Source: VRUE01 sp963725085 (GTDB taxonomy: Bacteria; Actinomycetota; Thermoleophilia; Solirubrobacterales; 70-9). From it: DNA of 64,000 bases. Numbering within the stretch: position 1 is the stretch's first letter; the number at the start of each line of letters is the position of its first letter. The position numbers were made by a program, and so were the translations under genes. This document shows, one piece after another, positions 1 to 8,538 of this stretch. The DNA lies in the NCBI GenBank assembly GCA_963725085.1, contig CAVRXM010000003.1, forward strand, positions 186,001 through 250,000, in the 5' to 3' direction. Below the pieces are notes generated by a model, which worked only from the letters and a program-made list of their open reading frames with translations, was not told the DNA's origin and ran no database searches.

Positions 1-223
1 CGAGCTCGCGGACCTGCCAGTCCGCGTCCTCGGGCACCGGGAAGAGGTGGCGCACGGTCGGGGTGTCGATCGGCTCGCGGCCCTGGGCGCGGCTGGCGCC
101 GTGCCACTCGAGGGTGCTGCCCTCGTCGACCTCGACCTCCTCGAGCCAGTTCGTCGCGCTGATCCGGATCTCGTCCTGATCCGGGATCGGCTCCATGATG
201 CGGGTGTCCTGGTCGTACCTCAT
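1..223 (-). CDS. Unidentified protein, 5' part only (runs off window)
   Basis: About 74 codons are visible, beginning MRYDQDTRIMEPIPDQ. The peptide is acidic and has no motif I recognise. The ATG follows GAGGAGGAAGAG, a good ribosome-binding sequence, and overlaps a TGA in the original frame of the upstream gene as ATGA, the usual layout of coupled genes. Alternatively, the same frame is open for at least 35 codons upstream through an acidic stretch (NPEEEE). The segment could then be the C-terminal continuation of the upstream protein after a frame error. I slightly prefer a separate gene because the linking codons have poor third-position G/C. Confidence 0.4.
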   Translation of the reverse strand, partial: MRYDQDTRIMEPIPDQDEIRISATNWLEEVEVDEGSTLEWHGASRAQGREPIDTPTVRHLFPVPEDADWQVREL

Positions 224-1617
224 CTCTTCCTCCTCTGGGTTCCCAAGGTTGTCGGCAGTGCCCTCGGCCTCCGCCGAAGGCATGTCCTCCACTTCGCGTC
301 CGGGCATGCCGGGGCGAGCCGGGGGAAGCGGGGGCTCCGAAGGTCTCGGTGATCGAGACGGAGACGGTGATCTCGGAGTCGCCCTCGGCGAGCCCGAGGG
401 CGATCAGCGACTCGTCGGCGGCGGTGCCGAGGTCGGGGTTGATCTGACCGAGCGCGGCCTCGCGCAGGATCCCGCGGACGCCGTCCTCGATCCAGGCGGC
501 GAGCTCGGGGGTGCCCGCCGGCGGCCCGCCCCGCATCAGCGATCGCTCGAGGTCGATCGCGGCCTCGATCCGCTCGTGGCAGACGCCCCTGGCGACCGGG
601 TCGTCCTCGATCAGCGCCGCGGCCCGTTTCGGCAGCGAGGCGCCGACCGGACCCTCGCCGCCGAGCATCGCTCGCAGCGCCAGCAGGTGGTCGCTCAGGC
701 CCTCCATCGCCGAGTCGCGGCCGCGCCCCATCTCGAAGCGGTCTACCGCCCAGGCCAGCGCCCCTTCGGGGTCGGGCCTGACCTCGAGGGCGCAGGCGAA
801 CTCGGCGAGGCCCTCGGCCTCGCTCTTGGTCAGCCGGTAGCCGCCGGGGCGGACCGCGCCGGCTCCGGTCGCGACCCGTCTCCAGGCCCCCTCGCCGGTC
901 TGGGCGAACGCGTACGGGCCCGAGGCCGACGCCGCCCTGCTTGAAGAGGCGCATCACCGTGATCAGCTCGTGCAGCTGCCGCATCGCCTCGGCGGCGCTC
1001 TCGGCGCCTTCGCCGAGCTCGGCGATCGCGAGGAACTGCGGCTCCCAGGCCTGCCGGCCCATCCCCTCGCTCCGCATCGCCTCGGTCGGGGCCTCGATCG
1101 CGTCGGCCCGGACCGCCTGCATCCCGTGCGGCAGGTGGAGCCGCGGAAGCGCCATCTGCAGGCCGACGATCGGCGCGATCAGGAAGTCGGTCTCATCGAC
1201 GTCGCAGAGCTCGGCGTCGAGCAGCGCGAGGGCGCCGTCGAGGCGGGCGCGGTCGAGCGAGAACTCGGTGCAGCCGTCCCAGAGGGCGGCGAAGAAGGTG
1301 ACCAGCATCCTCGCGGCCCGCTCGCCGGAGTCGACCGGGACCGCAGCACCCTGCCCCTCGAGGTAGGGAGCGGCGACGTCGGCGACCGCGACCGCGTCGA
1401 GGGCCGCCTCGAACCCGGGGAGCGAGCGCAGCTCGTCCTCGCGCTCGAGCACGTACTCGGAGGTCAGCGGCCGGTAGCTGTGGAAGGGCGACTCGGGGCC
1501 GGCCTGCTCGTCGACGTCGAACGGGATCTGGTCGCCGCTGGCGACGAGGGTCGCGTAGCGGGTCGCGGCTTCGGCGGCGAGCTGCTTGATCGCCTGGTTG
1601 AGGACAGGGTCGCGCAC
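220..1617 (-). CDS. Hypothetical protein, possible C-terminal HEPN-like domain; frame break
   Basis: GTG start (MRDPVLNQAIKQL) with GGGGAGGGG about a dozen bases upstream. The first 230 residues are mostly helical in character and read cleanly to about base 930. There one extra base (GGGCCCG for GGGCCG) moves the reading to the next frame, which continues LGPYAFAQTGEGAW and onward for about 190 more sensible residues. The late segment, with R..ALIEDD, HERIEAAIDLERS and LMRGG, loosely resembles Apea-type HEPN domains (R-x4-6-H/ERS pattern). This is a weak resemblance only. A second frame change near base 340 would be needed to reach the TGA at the gene end. Function unknown. It lies downstream of an HxlR regulator and a palindromic repeat. 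Confidence 0.45.
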   Translation of the reverse strand: MRDPVLNQAIKQLAAEAATRYATLVASGDQIPFDVDEQAGPESPFHSYRPLTSEYVLEREDELRSLPGFEAALDAVAVADVAAPYLEGQGAAVPVDSGERAARMLVTFFAALWDGCTEFSLDRARLDGALALLDAELCDVDETDFLIAPIVGLQMALPRLHLPHGMQAVRADAIEAPTEAMRSEGMGRQAWEPQFLAIAELGEGAESAAEAMRQLHELITVMRLFKQGGVGLGPVRVRPDRRGGLETGRDRSRRGPPRRLPADQERGRGPRRVRLRPRGQARPRRGAGLGGRPLRDGARPRLGDGGPERPPAGAASDARRRGSGRRLAAETGRGADRGRPGRQGRLPRADRGRDRPRAIADAGRAAGGHPRARRLDRGRRPRDPARGRARSDQPRPRHRRRRVADRPRARRGRLRDHRLRLDHRDLRSPRFPRLAPACPDAKWRTCLRRRPRALPTTLGTQRRKR

Positions 1618-1673
1618 GGTTCACGCTTCCCCTCCCCGGCGGGCGCTCCTGCGCCTGCACGAGCGCTTGCAGG

Positions 1674-1721
1674 ACGTGCCGGGAGTTAGCCGCCCATATG
1701 GGCGGCTAACTCCCGGCACGT
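1674..1721. repeat. Perfect 48-bp palindrome (dispersed repeat, solitary copy)
   Basis: Each 24-base arm starts ACGTGCCGGGAG and meets its mirror at a CATATG centre; there is no mismatch. The same palindrome recurs as a 50-bp perfect copy near 28.0 kb and as an imperfect copy near 28.96 kb, so it is a repeat family and not a one-off hairpin. This copy lies five bases past the HxlR stop codon and could also work as a transcription terminator, although no long T tract follows on the minus strand. Confidence 0.9.
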
Positions 1722-1725
1722 TTGT

Positions 1726-2128
1726 CTAGGCGGGCGCGGCGACCGGCACCTCGGCCTCGTCCATCAGCCAGCGGCGCCCGTAGCGGCGCATGTCCTCGAT
1801 CAGGGGCGCCAGCGCCTCGCCCTTCTCGGTCAGCGCGTACTCGACCCGCGGCGGGACCTCGGGGAAGGTCCTGGCGGACGACGACGCCCTCGTCTTCGAG
1901 CGCCCGCAGGCGCAGCGACAGGGTCCGCGGGCTGATCCCCTCGAGCGAGCGCTCGAGCTCGCAGAAGCGGCTGGTGCCGCCGGCGAGGTCACGGATGATC
2001 AGGAGGGTCCACTTGCCGCAGACGATGTCGGCGGTGCGGCAGACGGGGCATTGAGAGTTGCTTTCGGCGCTCATCTGGGAGGCCGAGGCGGATAAATGAA
2101 CCGCCTCGTTCAGCGAGTTTAGCGCCAT
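1726..2128 (-). CDS. HxlR-family transcriptional regulator (frame break)
   Basis: A small winged-helix DNA-binding regulator, usually a dimer that senses redox or electrophilic stress in this family. After an N-terminal tail the protein reads CPVCRTADIVCGKWT then LLIIRDLAGGTSRFCELE, followed by the recognition-helix region GISPRTLSLRLRALEDEG. The conserved wing PEVPPRVEYALTEKG is one frame later, reached through an extra base near 1872. Corrected length is about 134 residues, normal for the family. Two cysteines (CPVC) near the N-terminus and one in DIVCGKW could be the sensing residues, as in YodB/HypR; that is inference. An inverted repeat overlaps the leader just before the ATG and suggests autoregulation. 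The usual divergent target gene is absent. Confidence 0.85.
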
Positions 2129-2129
2129 C

Positions 2130-2146
2130 GCTTCACTTACTGAAGC
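2130..2146. promoter_or_regulatory. Inverted repeat before the HxlR gene, candidate operator
   Basis: GCTTCA-CTTAC-TGAAGC lies immediately upstream of the ATG, where it would cover the ribosome-binding region or promoter. HxlR-family proteins bind short inverted repeats in their own promoters, so autoregulation is plausible. No protein-specific consensus was available to test it. Confidence 0.45.
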
Positions 2147-2167
2147 TATGGGCGATGCCAGTCCTGC

Positions 2168-3146
2168 TCAGGAATGCCGGATCGCGACCAGTTCCTGCTT
2201 GAGGACGTTGACGACGTAGTGGACTTCGTTCGCGCCGTAGACGAGTGTGACCGGGAAGCCGGGTTCGACTTCGATCAGCTGGCACTGGTCCTCGCTGTTC
2301 GCGCACTTCGTTTCGCCGAAGACAGAGCTGACCTGGTTCGAGACGAGCAGCAGCGCTTTGTGGATGTCCTTGTGGGAGGCGCCCATGTAGGTGATCGACC
2401 GGCGCCTTCGGACCCGGAAGCGGGGTCTGCGAGCGAACCCCCTTGCGAATCGAGGGGTCCTGCTGGGCAGAGCTGCTAGCGCCGCCGCTCTGCTTGGTGA
2501 TCTTGACGTTGATCTCCCACGCGTAGAGGGTGAGGCCCTGCTGGCTGCCGGGGTTCTTGATGTGCGTCGGCGGCGCGCTCGGAGTCGAGACCGGCGGGCT
2601 CGATTCGGGTTCAGGGCTCTGGGTCACGGTGACCGAGCCGCTTTCGGATCCGCCGCTCGTCGTCACCGTGCTCGTGGTTTCGCCACCGCCTTCGCCGAGC
2701 TGGGCGTTCGTCGTGACCGGCCCGGTGTAGCGCTGCTTGAAGGGTTGGTCTGTGTTGCCCTTGAGGCGCTTCTTGTAGGAGCGGAGGCCAGGCGTGGACC
2801 GGACGACGACGAGCTGGGACCTCTTGTCCGCGGCGCTGCCGGAGGCGTTTGCGAGGGCTTCCGAGGCCGAAGCCGGTACTTCGGCCTCTCGGCTTTCCCC
2901 GAGAAGGAAGGGCACCGCGGCGATCGCGACGACGACCAGGGCGATCACCGGCAGCAGCCGCCGGTCGCGGAGATCCTGGTAGAAGTCGCTGACCCCCTGG
3001 GGCACCTTGACCTCGGGCATCTTCAGCTCCGGTCCGACGCGCTTCATTCGGTCCCTCCGATCGTCGTCGACGCCGGAGTCGCGGTCGCGGTCGCCGGGCC
3101 GGTCGGGCGTCGCGCCGGCGGTGACGCCCTGTTCGGGCGGGGTCAC
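2168..3146 (-). CDS. One-helix pilus assembly accessory protein (frame break)
   Basis: Follows pilO by nine bases, with a GTG start. A hydrophilic N-terminal cytoplasmic part (MKRVGPELKMPEVKV) leads to one membrane helix (LLPVIALVVVAIAAVPFLL) and then a Thr/Ser/Pro-rich extracytoplasmic linker. After an extra base near 2405 the reading continues in the next frame with HKALLLVSNQVSSVFGE and VTLVYGANEVHYVVN to the stop. The position after pilM-pilN-pilO suggests a role like PilP, linking the inner-membrane alignment platform. It is not a recognisable PilP lipoprotein: there is no lipobox. Confident as a gene, not of its exact role. Confidence 0.6.
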
Positions 3147-3155
3147 GATAGGTCG

Positions 3156-3816
3156 TCACGCCGACGGCCGCTTCGAGCTTCGGGAAGCCCGTTCGGAGCC
3201 GGCCTTGAGGGTGAAGCCGTCGATCGTGATCAGGCGCCCGTCGACAGAGACGTTGGAGTTGGTCGTCTTCACCATCGAGTCGAGTCCGTGGATGAAGTCG
3301 GCCAGTTGGAAGAAGTTCGCCTTCGAATTTCAGCGTGTAGGGCATCACGCCGAGGCCGGCGGTGCCGATCGTCGCCCCGAGCGGCATCAGCGACGCCGCC
3401 GCCTCGGTCGGCGAGACCGACGCCGATTCTTCGGTGCTTGCCGCGGATGCGGCTTCCGGCGCCGATACGCCACTTTCACCGGAGAGGACGAAGGTCTGGA
3501 ATTTCACGTGCGAGCGGTTGGCGATGCGGTTGAGCTGGACCATCAGCGAGGGGGTGTCGTCGTCGCCGGGGACGGCCTTGCCGAGAGAGACGAGCTGCTG
3601 GTAGTCGGTCGAGAATCCTTCCCGCGCTTCCGCGGCTTCGCTGGCTTCGGCCTGATGCTGCGAGAGTTCGGCTTCGAGGTTTTCGACCTGGGTGCCGAGT
3701 TCCTTCGCTTCGTCTTTCTTCGGGCTCAGCGCGAGCATCCAGAACCCGCCGATCAGCACGGCCACCAGGACGACGGCGGCGATCGCGGCGTTTGTCGATG
3801 ACATCCGGAGTTTCAT
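3156..3816 (-). CDS. pilO: PilO-like type IV pilus inner-membrane platform protein (frame break)
   Basis: Starts MKLRMSSTNAAIAAV, one membrane helix (IAAVVLVAVLIGGFWMLAL), then a coiled coil (KELGTQVENLEAELSQHQAEA), the architecture of PilO. The C-terminal alpha/beta part runs through VMPYTLKFEGE. There an extra C (GAA-C-TTC near 3315) shifts frame, and it continues FFQLADFIHGLDSMVK and LITIDGFTLKAG to a TGA. Corrected length is about 220 residues, usual for PilO. The ATG lies one base after the pilN stop, so the two are translationally coupled. PilO pairs with PilN in a periplasm-side heterodimer that, with PilM, connects the motor to the pilus. In this presumed monoderm it would sit on the outer face of the single membrane. 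Confidence 0.85.
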
Positions 3817-3817
3817 C

Positions 3818-4607
3818 TCAGCCTTCTTCCGAGCCCTTTTCGGAGCTTTCTTCCGAGCCTTCTTCGGAGGAGTTTTCGTCGGAGGTGGTCTGCGCCTGTT
3901 CGGTCGCCGACGGCAGCGAGGGGCCGCTCGAGCTTTCCGGAACCGGCGCCGCATCGAAGGCAACGGTGATTTCGAATTTGGCGATGAAATTGCGGGTCTG
4001 GCAATCGGTTCGCCGGAGTGCTGGCGTCTCCGGCACCACCCGCCGATTCGTTGTCCGGGAGTTCGGAGGAGATCGACCGCGACCCTGGTGACGCCGTCGA
4101 TGTCCTTGAGGTCGGTGACGAAACCGGCGACCGCTTCCTGCCCGGACGCGCAACCCGTGAGTTCGAGCGCCGGCCCCGGGATCGACTGACGCAACCGCCG
4201 ACGCCGCCACCCCCTTCGACCTTTGACTCGGCGGAGGCGGTCGCGCTGAGTTCGATGAGCCAGGCGTTCCGGGGGACGATCAGCGCCAGTTCGCGCATCA
4301 CCCGCTGCCAGTCGAAGCGGCTGTCGGCGAGGCTGGTGACCGTCGCGATGCGCTGTTCGCGCATCGTCCGGAACTGGGTGAACGCGGCGAGCTTCTCGAC
4401 CCGCGCTTCGGCGACCTGGTCTTCGGCTTCGAGCCTGGTGACGTCGGCCTTGCGTTCGGAGATCTGGTTGCCGGTCAGGACCAGCGCGGTGACACCGATG
4501 AGGACGGCGACGAGGGCGCCGATCGCGATGTAGGGCAGCGGGCCGCTGCGCAGCGGCGCGTGCTGGCCGCGGCGGGACTCGGGTGGGATCAGGTTGACCG
4601 GGCGCAT
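3818..4607 (-). CDS. pilN: PilN-like type IV pilus inner-membrane platform protein (several frame breaks)
   Basis: Begins MRPVNLIPPESRRG, the N-terminal motif that binds PilM in this family (VNLLP-like). It has one membrane helix (YIAIGALVAVLIGVTALVL) and a coiled coil (ERKADVTRLEAEDQVAEAR). The globular part includes RFDWQRVMRELALIVP and NAWLIELSATASAES. Past base 4200 the frame changes: LELTGCASGQEAV and FVTDLKDIDGVTRVAVD are in one frame, FIAKFEITVAFDAAP in another, ending in a Ser/Glu-rich tail. The start overlaps nothing but abuts the pilM TAG directly. Order M-N-O supports the call. Confidence 0.85.
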
Positions 4608-5691
4608 CTAGAACTCCAGCGCGAGGCCGTAGGAGAGGGTGAGCCGGGCGCCGGTTTCCGCCCCGTACTCGGCGAGCGCCGAGGGAACCGCAGCCGCGAC
4701 GGGCAGGCCGAGGTCGGCCTGCATCCGCTGGACGAGACCGGGGATCGCGCAGCCGGCGCCGGAGACGACGACGCGCGAGGCAGGCTCCGCTCCCTCCTGG
4801 GCGCCGTAGTAGTCGAGCGAGAGTCGGAGGTCGTCGACGATCGAGGTCAGTCCCTCCTCGAGCGCACGGCGGGCCTCGGAGAGCGTCGCCGGGTCGCCCT
4901 CGAGCTGCTCGACCGGGTGCTCGAGCCCGACGTGGGTGAGCCACTGGGTCGCGTGCTCGTGGGTGAGGCCGAGCTGATCGGAGAGCCGGCCGGCGATCTG
5001 CTCGAGCCCGACCGCCGAGACACGGGTGAAGAGGCACGCGCGGCCGCGGGCGACGGCGAGGTTCATCGCGTCGCCGAGGTTGCAGTAGAGGACGGCCTCG
5101 CCGGGCTGGGCCGGGGCTGCCATCTGGCGCCGCGCCGCCGGCCTGCGCAAGCGCCCGGATCATCCCGAACGCCGAGAGGTCGACCCCGACCGGCTCGAGG
5201 CCGGCCTGGCGCACCGGCTCGATCAGAGAGGAGATCATGTCGCGCCTGGCAGCGACGACGACAACGTCGACCTGCGGTTGCGAACCGTCCTCGGCCGGAA
5301 CCCCTCCGACCACCTGATGCTCGAGGATGGCCTGGTCGACCGGCATCGGGATCTGCTCCTGGGCCTGGAACCGGACCGCGGCGTCCATCTCCTTCGGGTC
5401 GTCGATCGCCGGCAGCCGGAAGGTCCGGACGACGACCCGCTGGTTGCCGACGCCGAGCCGGACCTGCTTCGAGAGCTTGTGGGCCGAGTACATCGACTTC
5501 AGCCCGTCGACCAGGCGATCGGCGTCCATCACCTCGCCGTCATGGAAGGCGCCGCCCTCGAGCGGGTGGACCGCTGCGGCGGCGAGCTGCGCGGTTCCGT
5601 TGACCCGCACTTCGGCGGCGGCGATGCTGCCCGCCTCGATGTCGAGGCCGACGACGCTGCCGCCCTTCTTCTTCCTGGTCAGTGAGAGCAC
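4608..5691 (-). CDS. pilM: PilM, actin-like type IV pilus assembly ATPase-fold protein (frame break)
   Basis: GTG start. The sequence GGSVVGLDIEAGSIAAAEV is the first phosphate-binding loop of the actin/FtsA fold, followed by KQVRLGVGNQRVVVRTFRLP and QAQEQIPMPVDQAILEH, typical PilM segments. An extra base near 5125 shifts frame, and the reading continues AVLYCNLGDAMNLAV, then RVVVSGAGCAIPGLVQ (second nucleotide-contact region), to a TAG. Corrected length of about 360 residues is normal. PilM is cytoplasmic, binds the PilN tail and is thought to couple the PilB/PilT motors to the membrane platform. A hairpin (5698-5725) lies just before the start and no strong ribosome-binding site is visible. 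Confidence 0.88.
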
Positions 5692-5697
5692 GACGCA

Positions 5698-5725
5698 GTC
5701 TGAATCGACAGGAAGCGGCTCAGAC
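5698..5725 (-). other. Small hairpin in the pilM leader
   Basis: GTCTGA pairs with TCAGAC across a 16-base loop, ending six bases before the pilM GTG. It could hide the initiation region, but the stem is short and may be chance. I saw no riboswitch core here. Confidence 0.25.
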
Positions 5726-5762
5726 CTTTGCCCTGCAAGTACCGAGTATTAGGAGAACATGC

Positions 5763-6519
5763 TCAGGTGAAGGTGTTCAGGTACCACTCGACCATCGGAT
5801 CGCCCGCCAGGAGGCCGACGATTCCGCCGAGGGCGAGGAAGGGTCCGAACGGGATCGCCCGCTTGCGGGCCGCGCTTCCCTCGCGGGCGATGATCACGAG
5901 GCCGACGATCGACCCGGCGAGGAGGGCGACGATGATCGCCGGGGCGACGTTGCGGCCGAGGAATAGCCCCATCACCGCTGCCAGCTTGACGTCGCCGAGC
6001 CCCATGCCGCGCGGGTAGGCGAGGGCGGCGGCGAACAGGACCCCACCGGCCGCCGCCGCCGAGATCGCCCGCTCGGGAATGCTCGATGGGTCGGTCGCGA
6101 TGATCAGCGCCGCGCCGATGATCGCCGCAACGGCGAGGATCCGGTTCGGGATGATCCGCCGGTCGAGGTCGGTGAGGGTGATCGCGACCAGGGTCGCGGC
6201 GAAGACGAGTCCGATCGCGATTTCGCCCGCATCGCCCCAGAGAACGATCGAGGTCGCGGCAAAAAGGGTTCCGGTGACGAGCTCGGTCAGCGGGTATCGG
6301 GGCGAGATCCTCATCCCGCAGCACCTCGCGCGCCCGCGCAGCACCAGCCAGGAGACGACCGGGATGTTGTCGTAGGCGGCGATCTGGGTGCCGCACCCGG
6401 GGCAGTCGCGACCGCCCTGCGACGATCGACTCGCCGAGCGGGACTCGGTGGGCGACGACGGTGAGGAAGCTTCCGATCAGGAGGCCGCCGACGAAGGCGG
6501 CGACGGCGGCGACGGCCAC
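5763..6519 (-). CDS. pilD: Prepilin peptidase / N-methyltransferase PilD (frame break)
   Basis: Membrane aspartyl protease that cleaves prepilin leaders after glycine. The GTG start (MAVAAVAAFVGGLLIGSF) immediately follows the upstream TAG. The N-terminal helix is followed by HRVPLGESIVAG. An extra base near 6415 shifts to GRDCPGCGTQIAAYDNIPVVS, with CPGC plus a later CC pair (RARCCGMRISPRYPL) making the cysteine-rich loop of class A24A enzymes. The catalytic aspartates are in ITLTDLDRRIIPN and GMGLGDVKLAA. Corrected length is about 250 residues with the usual multi-helix pattern. Its substrates are probably the four prepilin-like proteins in this locus. Confidence 0.92.
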
Positions 6520-7341
6520 CTAGCCACCGTCGATTGGCGTGTCCGTGTCGACCTCGAGCCGGGTCGGGGTCAGGGGGTGGTCGTACATGATCGAGACTCC
6601 GCCGCCTTGGGTCAGTTTTTGTTCCATGCTCAATGAGACGCCGAGCCGGTCGCCGGCCGGGAATCGTATACGGGGTGCCGGTGAAACTCATCTTCCAGCC
6701 GGATCCGTTCCCATTTGAACTGTGGCCAGTAGGGCTGGGCTTTCCCGAGCGGTTCAGTAGTACCAGTACCGTTTTCCGGTTTTCGAGTTGAATAGGTAGC
6801 TGTCGGTCGCGACGGCCGCCGACTTCGTGCCGTTTGAAGAGGTAGACGCAGAGCTCGCCGGTGTAGAGTTCGTCGCTCAGCGCACGGGTGTAGAACTCGA
6901 GCGTCACTTTTTTCGTCATTCTGAAGTTTTTGGCGAACGGATCGGTGACCCAGCGATGGATCTGGGACTGCGGAGTCGTGACACCGGTCGGAACGTAGTT
7001 GCATCCGCGGCGTGTCGTCTTTGCGCAGCTGGAGCCCCTTGTCGGTTTCTTCTTTCGGCGTCTCGAGGTATGAGTCGTTGGAGTAGTCGTACATCGGCGG
7101 GTCGTTTTCGTCTTCGGGGGCGGGGTCGGGCGGAGCTCCGGTGAGAAGGGCGTCCGGGGCGCCTGGTTTCGAGCCCGTCTGCGGTTCTGCTCGCGCAGGT
7201 CCCTAGGGTGTTGTGGAGGAGGTGGTCGCCGGCGATCGTTTGGCGTTCGGTCGATCCCTCCGCTCGTGCACGGCGTGTCGGTGAGGTAGAACTGCTGAGC
7301 GGTCACGACCGAGCAGCCCGGGCAGCTTGGGCTCGGGTCAT
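6520..7341 (-). CDS. Unassigned pilus-locus protein (multiple frame breaks)
   Basis: Lies between the PilV-like gene, whose TGA it overlaps as ATGA, and pilD, whose GTG follows its TAG at once. The reading is broken in at least four places. Convincing segments in successive frames are SCPGCSVVTAQQFYLTDTP, PPMYDYSNDSYLETPKEE, WVTDPFAKNFRMTKKVTLEF, DELYTGELCVYLFKR, SYLFNSKTGKRYWYY and WKMSFTGTPYTI, ending in LGVSLSMEQKLTQGG and LEVDTDTPIDGG. The aromatic-rich beta pattern suggests an extracytoplasmic beta-sandwich domain. No family recognised. With its placement it may be a pilus-associated surface protein. Confidence 0.5.
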
Positions 7342-7955
7342 TTTGTTTTGCTGTCGGTCGGGTCGATGAAGTCGGACTGGACCTCGACATAGCCGCGCTG
7401 CGAGGAGAGATTGCCAGTCTTGTCCATCTTCACGGCTACGATCACCTGTTTGTAGTCCTGGGTGCCCGGGCAGCTGATTTCCGAGCATTTTTCGTCGTTG
7501 CGCCAGACGACGTAGCGGTAGATCGAGCCGCTGACGTCGCCGCTGGTGAATTTGGTCGGTCCGGGATTGATCACACCGCCGCTGATCACCCCTTCTTCGC
7601 CCGTCCCGCCATAGAGGCTTCCGCCATTGACGACGAGGTTCCTGTATTCGGACGGCGGCGTCCGCTGCATCGCGAACGTGCTGGCGCTGACTCGGTAGTT
7701 GGGGCTGAGGGTGTTGGTGCTGTGCAGCGGGCGTTGCGGTGAGAGCGACTTCCTCCGTGCTCAGCCCATGCAGCGCCTCCAGTTCCTGCTGCGCCATGTC
7801 GAGCCGCCACCTGCGTCTGCTTCGCGCGGAAGGTGTTCTTCGTCGCCGCGCTCAACATCCCGAAGGTCGCCAGCGCGCCCATCGTCAGCACAAGCGCTGC
7901 GACGACCACCTCGACGATCGTGAACCCGGCCTCTTTCTCGCGTACGCGCGGTCAT
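7338..7955 (-). CDS. Minor type IV prepilin, PilV-like (frame breaks)
   Basis: After a short positive leader (MTARTREKEAG, with a one-base break near 7936) comes the class III signal FTIVEVVVAALVLTMGAL, with Glu at mature position 5. PilD would cut between G and F. The helix continues LATFGMLSAATKNTFRAKQ. Frame changes near 7800 and 7720 lead to ALDMAQQELEALHGLS and then EYRNLVVNGGSLYGG, GSIYRYVVWRNDEKC and VIVAVKMDKTGN to the stop. The Ala-Gln-x-Glu-Leu segment after the helix is characteristic of PilV/GspI-type minor pilins. The start overlaps the PilW-like stop region (TGAGATG). Confidence 0.78.
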
Positions 7956-7956
7956 C

Positions 7957-8538
7957 TCAGTTGGTGAGGATTCCGTTGCGCAGGCTGGCGCCGTCGGAGA
8001 TCGTCAGGTCGGCCGGGCCGTTCGGGTTGGGAAGGCGAAGGGTGATCCCGATGAACGTCGGATCTTCCGTGTTCGGCTTGAAGCTGAAGACATTGCTGTC
8101 GTCGATCCCTTCGAAGATCGGAATGCGCCGTCCCGGTTTTCACCCCGGGCGCCGCCTCGATCCGGCTGCAGGCGGTGGTGCTGCAGCCATAGGTGACCTG
8201 GCAGAGGATCGCCGGTTTGTCGCTGGCGGGGGTGCCGTTCGCTCCGCATTCCGTGCGCCGGAGATAGGTGCGGAAGGAGACTTCATTCGGCAGCGCGGTG
8301 TCGACCGACGACGCCGTTGCGGATTTCCCGCGTCATCCGCTCCAACACCCAGCGAGCGGTCGTGATGTTCTGCGATCGTTTGCTGACCTCCGGCTGCGCC
8401 CGCATCGCGCCGATGACCATCGTCCCGACGGCGCCCATCAGGACCACGCCCATCGCCGAGGCGACCAGAAGCTCGACCAGGGTCAGGCCGGCCTCTTCGC
8501 GTGCGATATCGCCCGATCCGGGTTAGGAGCCGGCTCAC
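7957..8538 (-). CDS. Minor type IV prepilin, PilW/GspJ-like (frame breaks)
   Basis: GTG start overlapping the TGA of the propeller gene as GTGA (MSRLLTRIG). After a one-base break comes the prepilin signal EAG/LTLVELLVASAMGVVLMG, with Glu at position 5 after the cleavage site. The helix is followed by QNITTARWVLERMTREIRNG, typical of PilW-type minor pilins. A further break near 8318 leads to LPNEVSFRTYLRRTECG, PAILCQVTYGCSTTACSRIE and finally ITLRLPNPNGPADLTI. Cysteines suggest disulphides. It would be a priming or tip pilin together with the PilV-like partner downstream. Confidence 0.75.

Noticed and set aside
5692..5762. A second c-di-GMP riboswitch before pilM (GCAGGGCAAAGG looks similar to the aptamer start)
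   Set aside because: The second core segment GGGACGCAAAGCC is absent and the region is too short for the aptamer.
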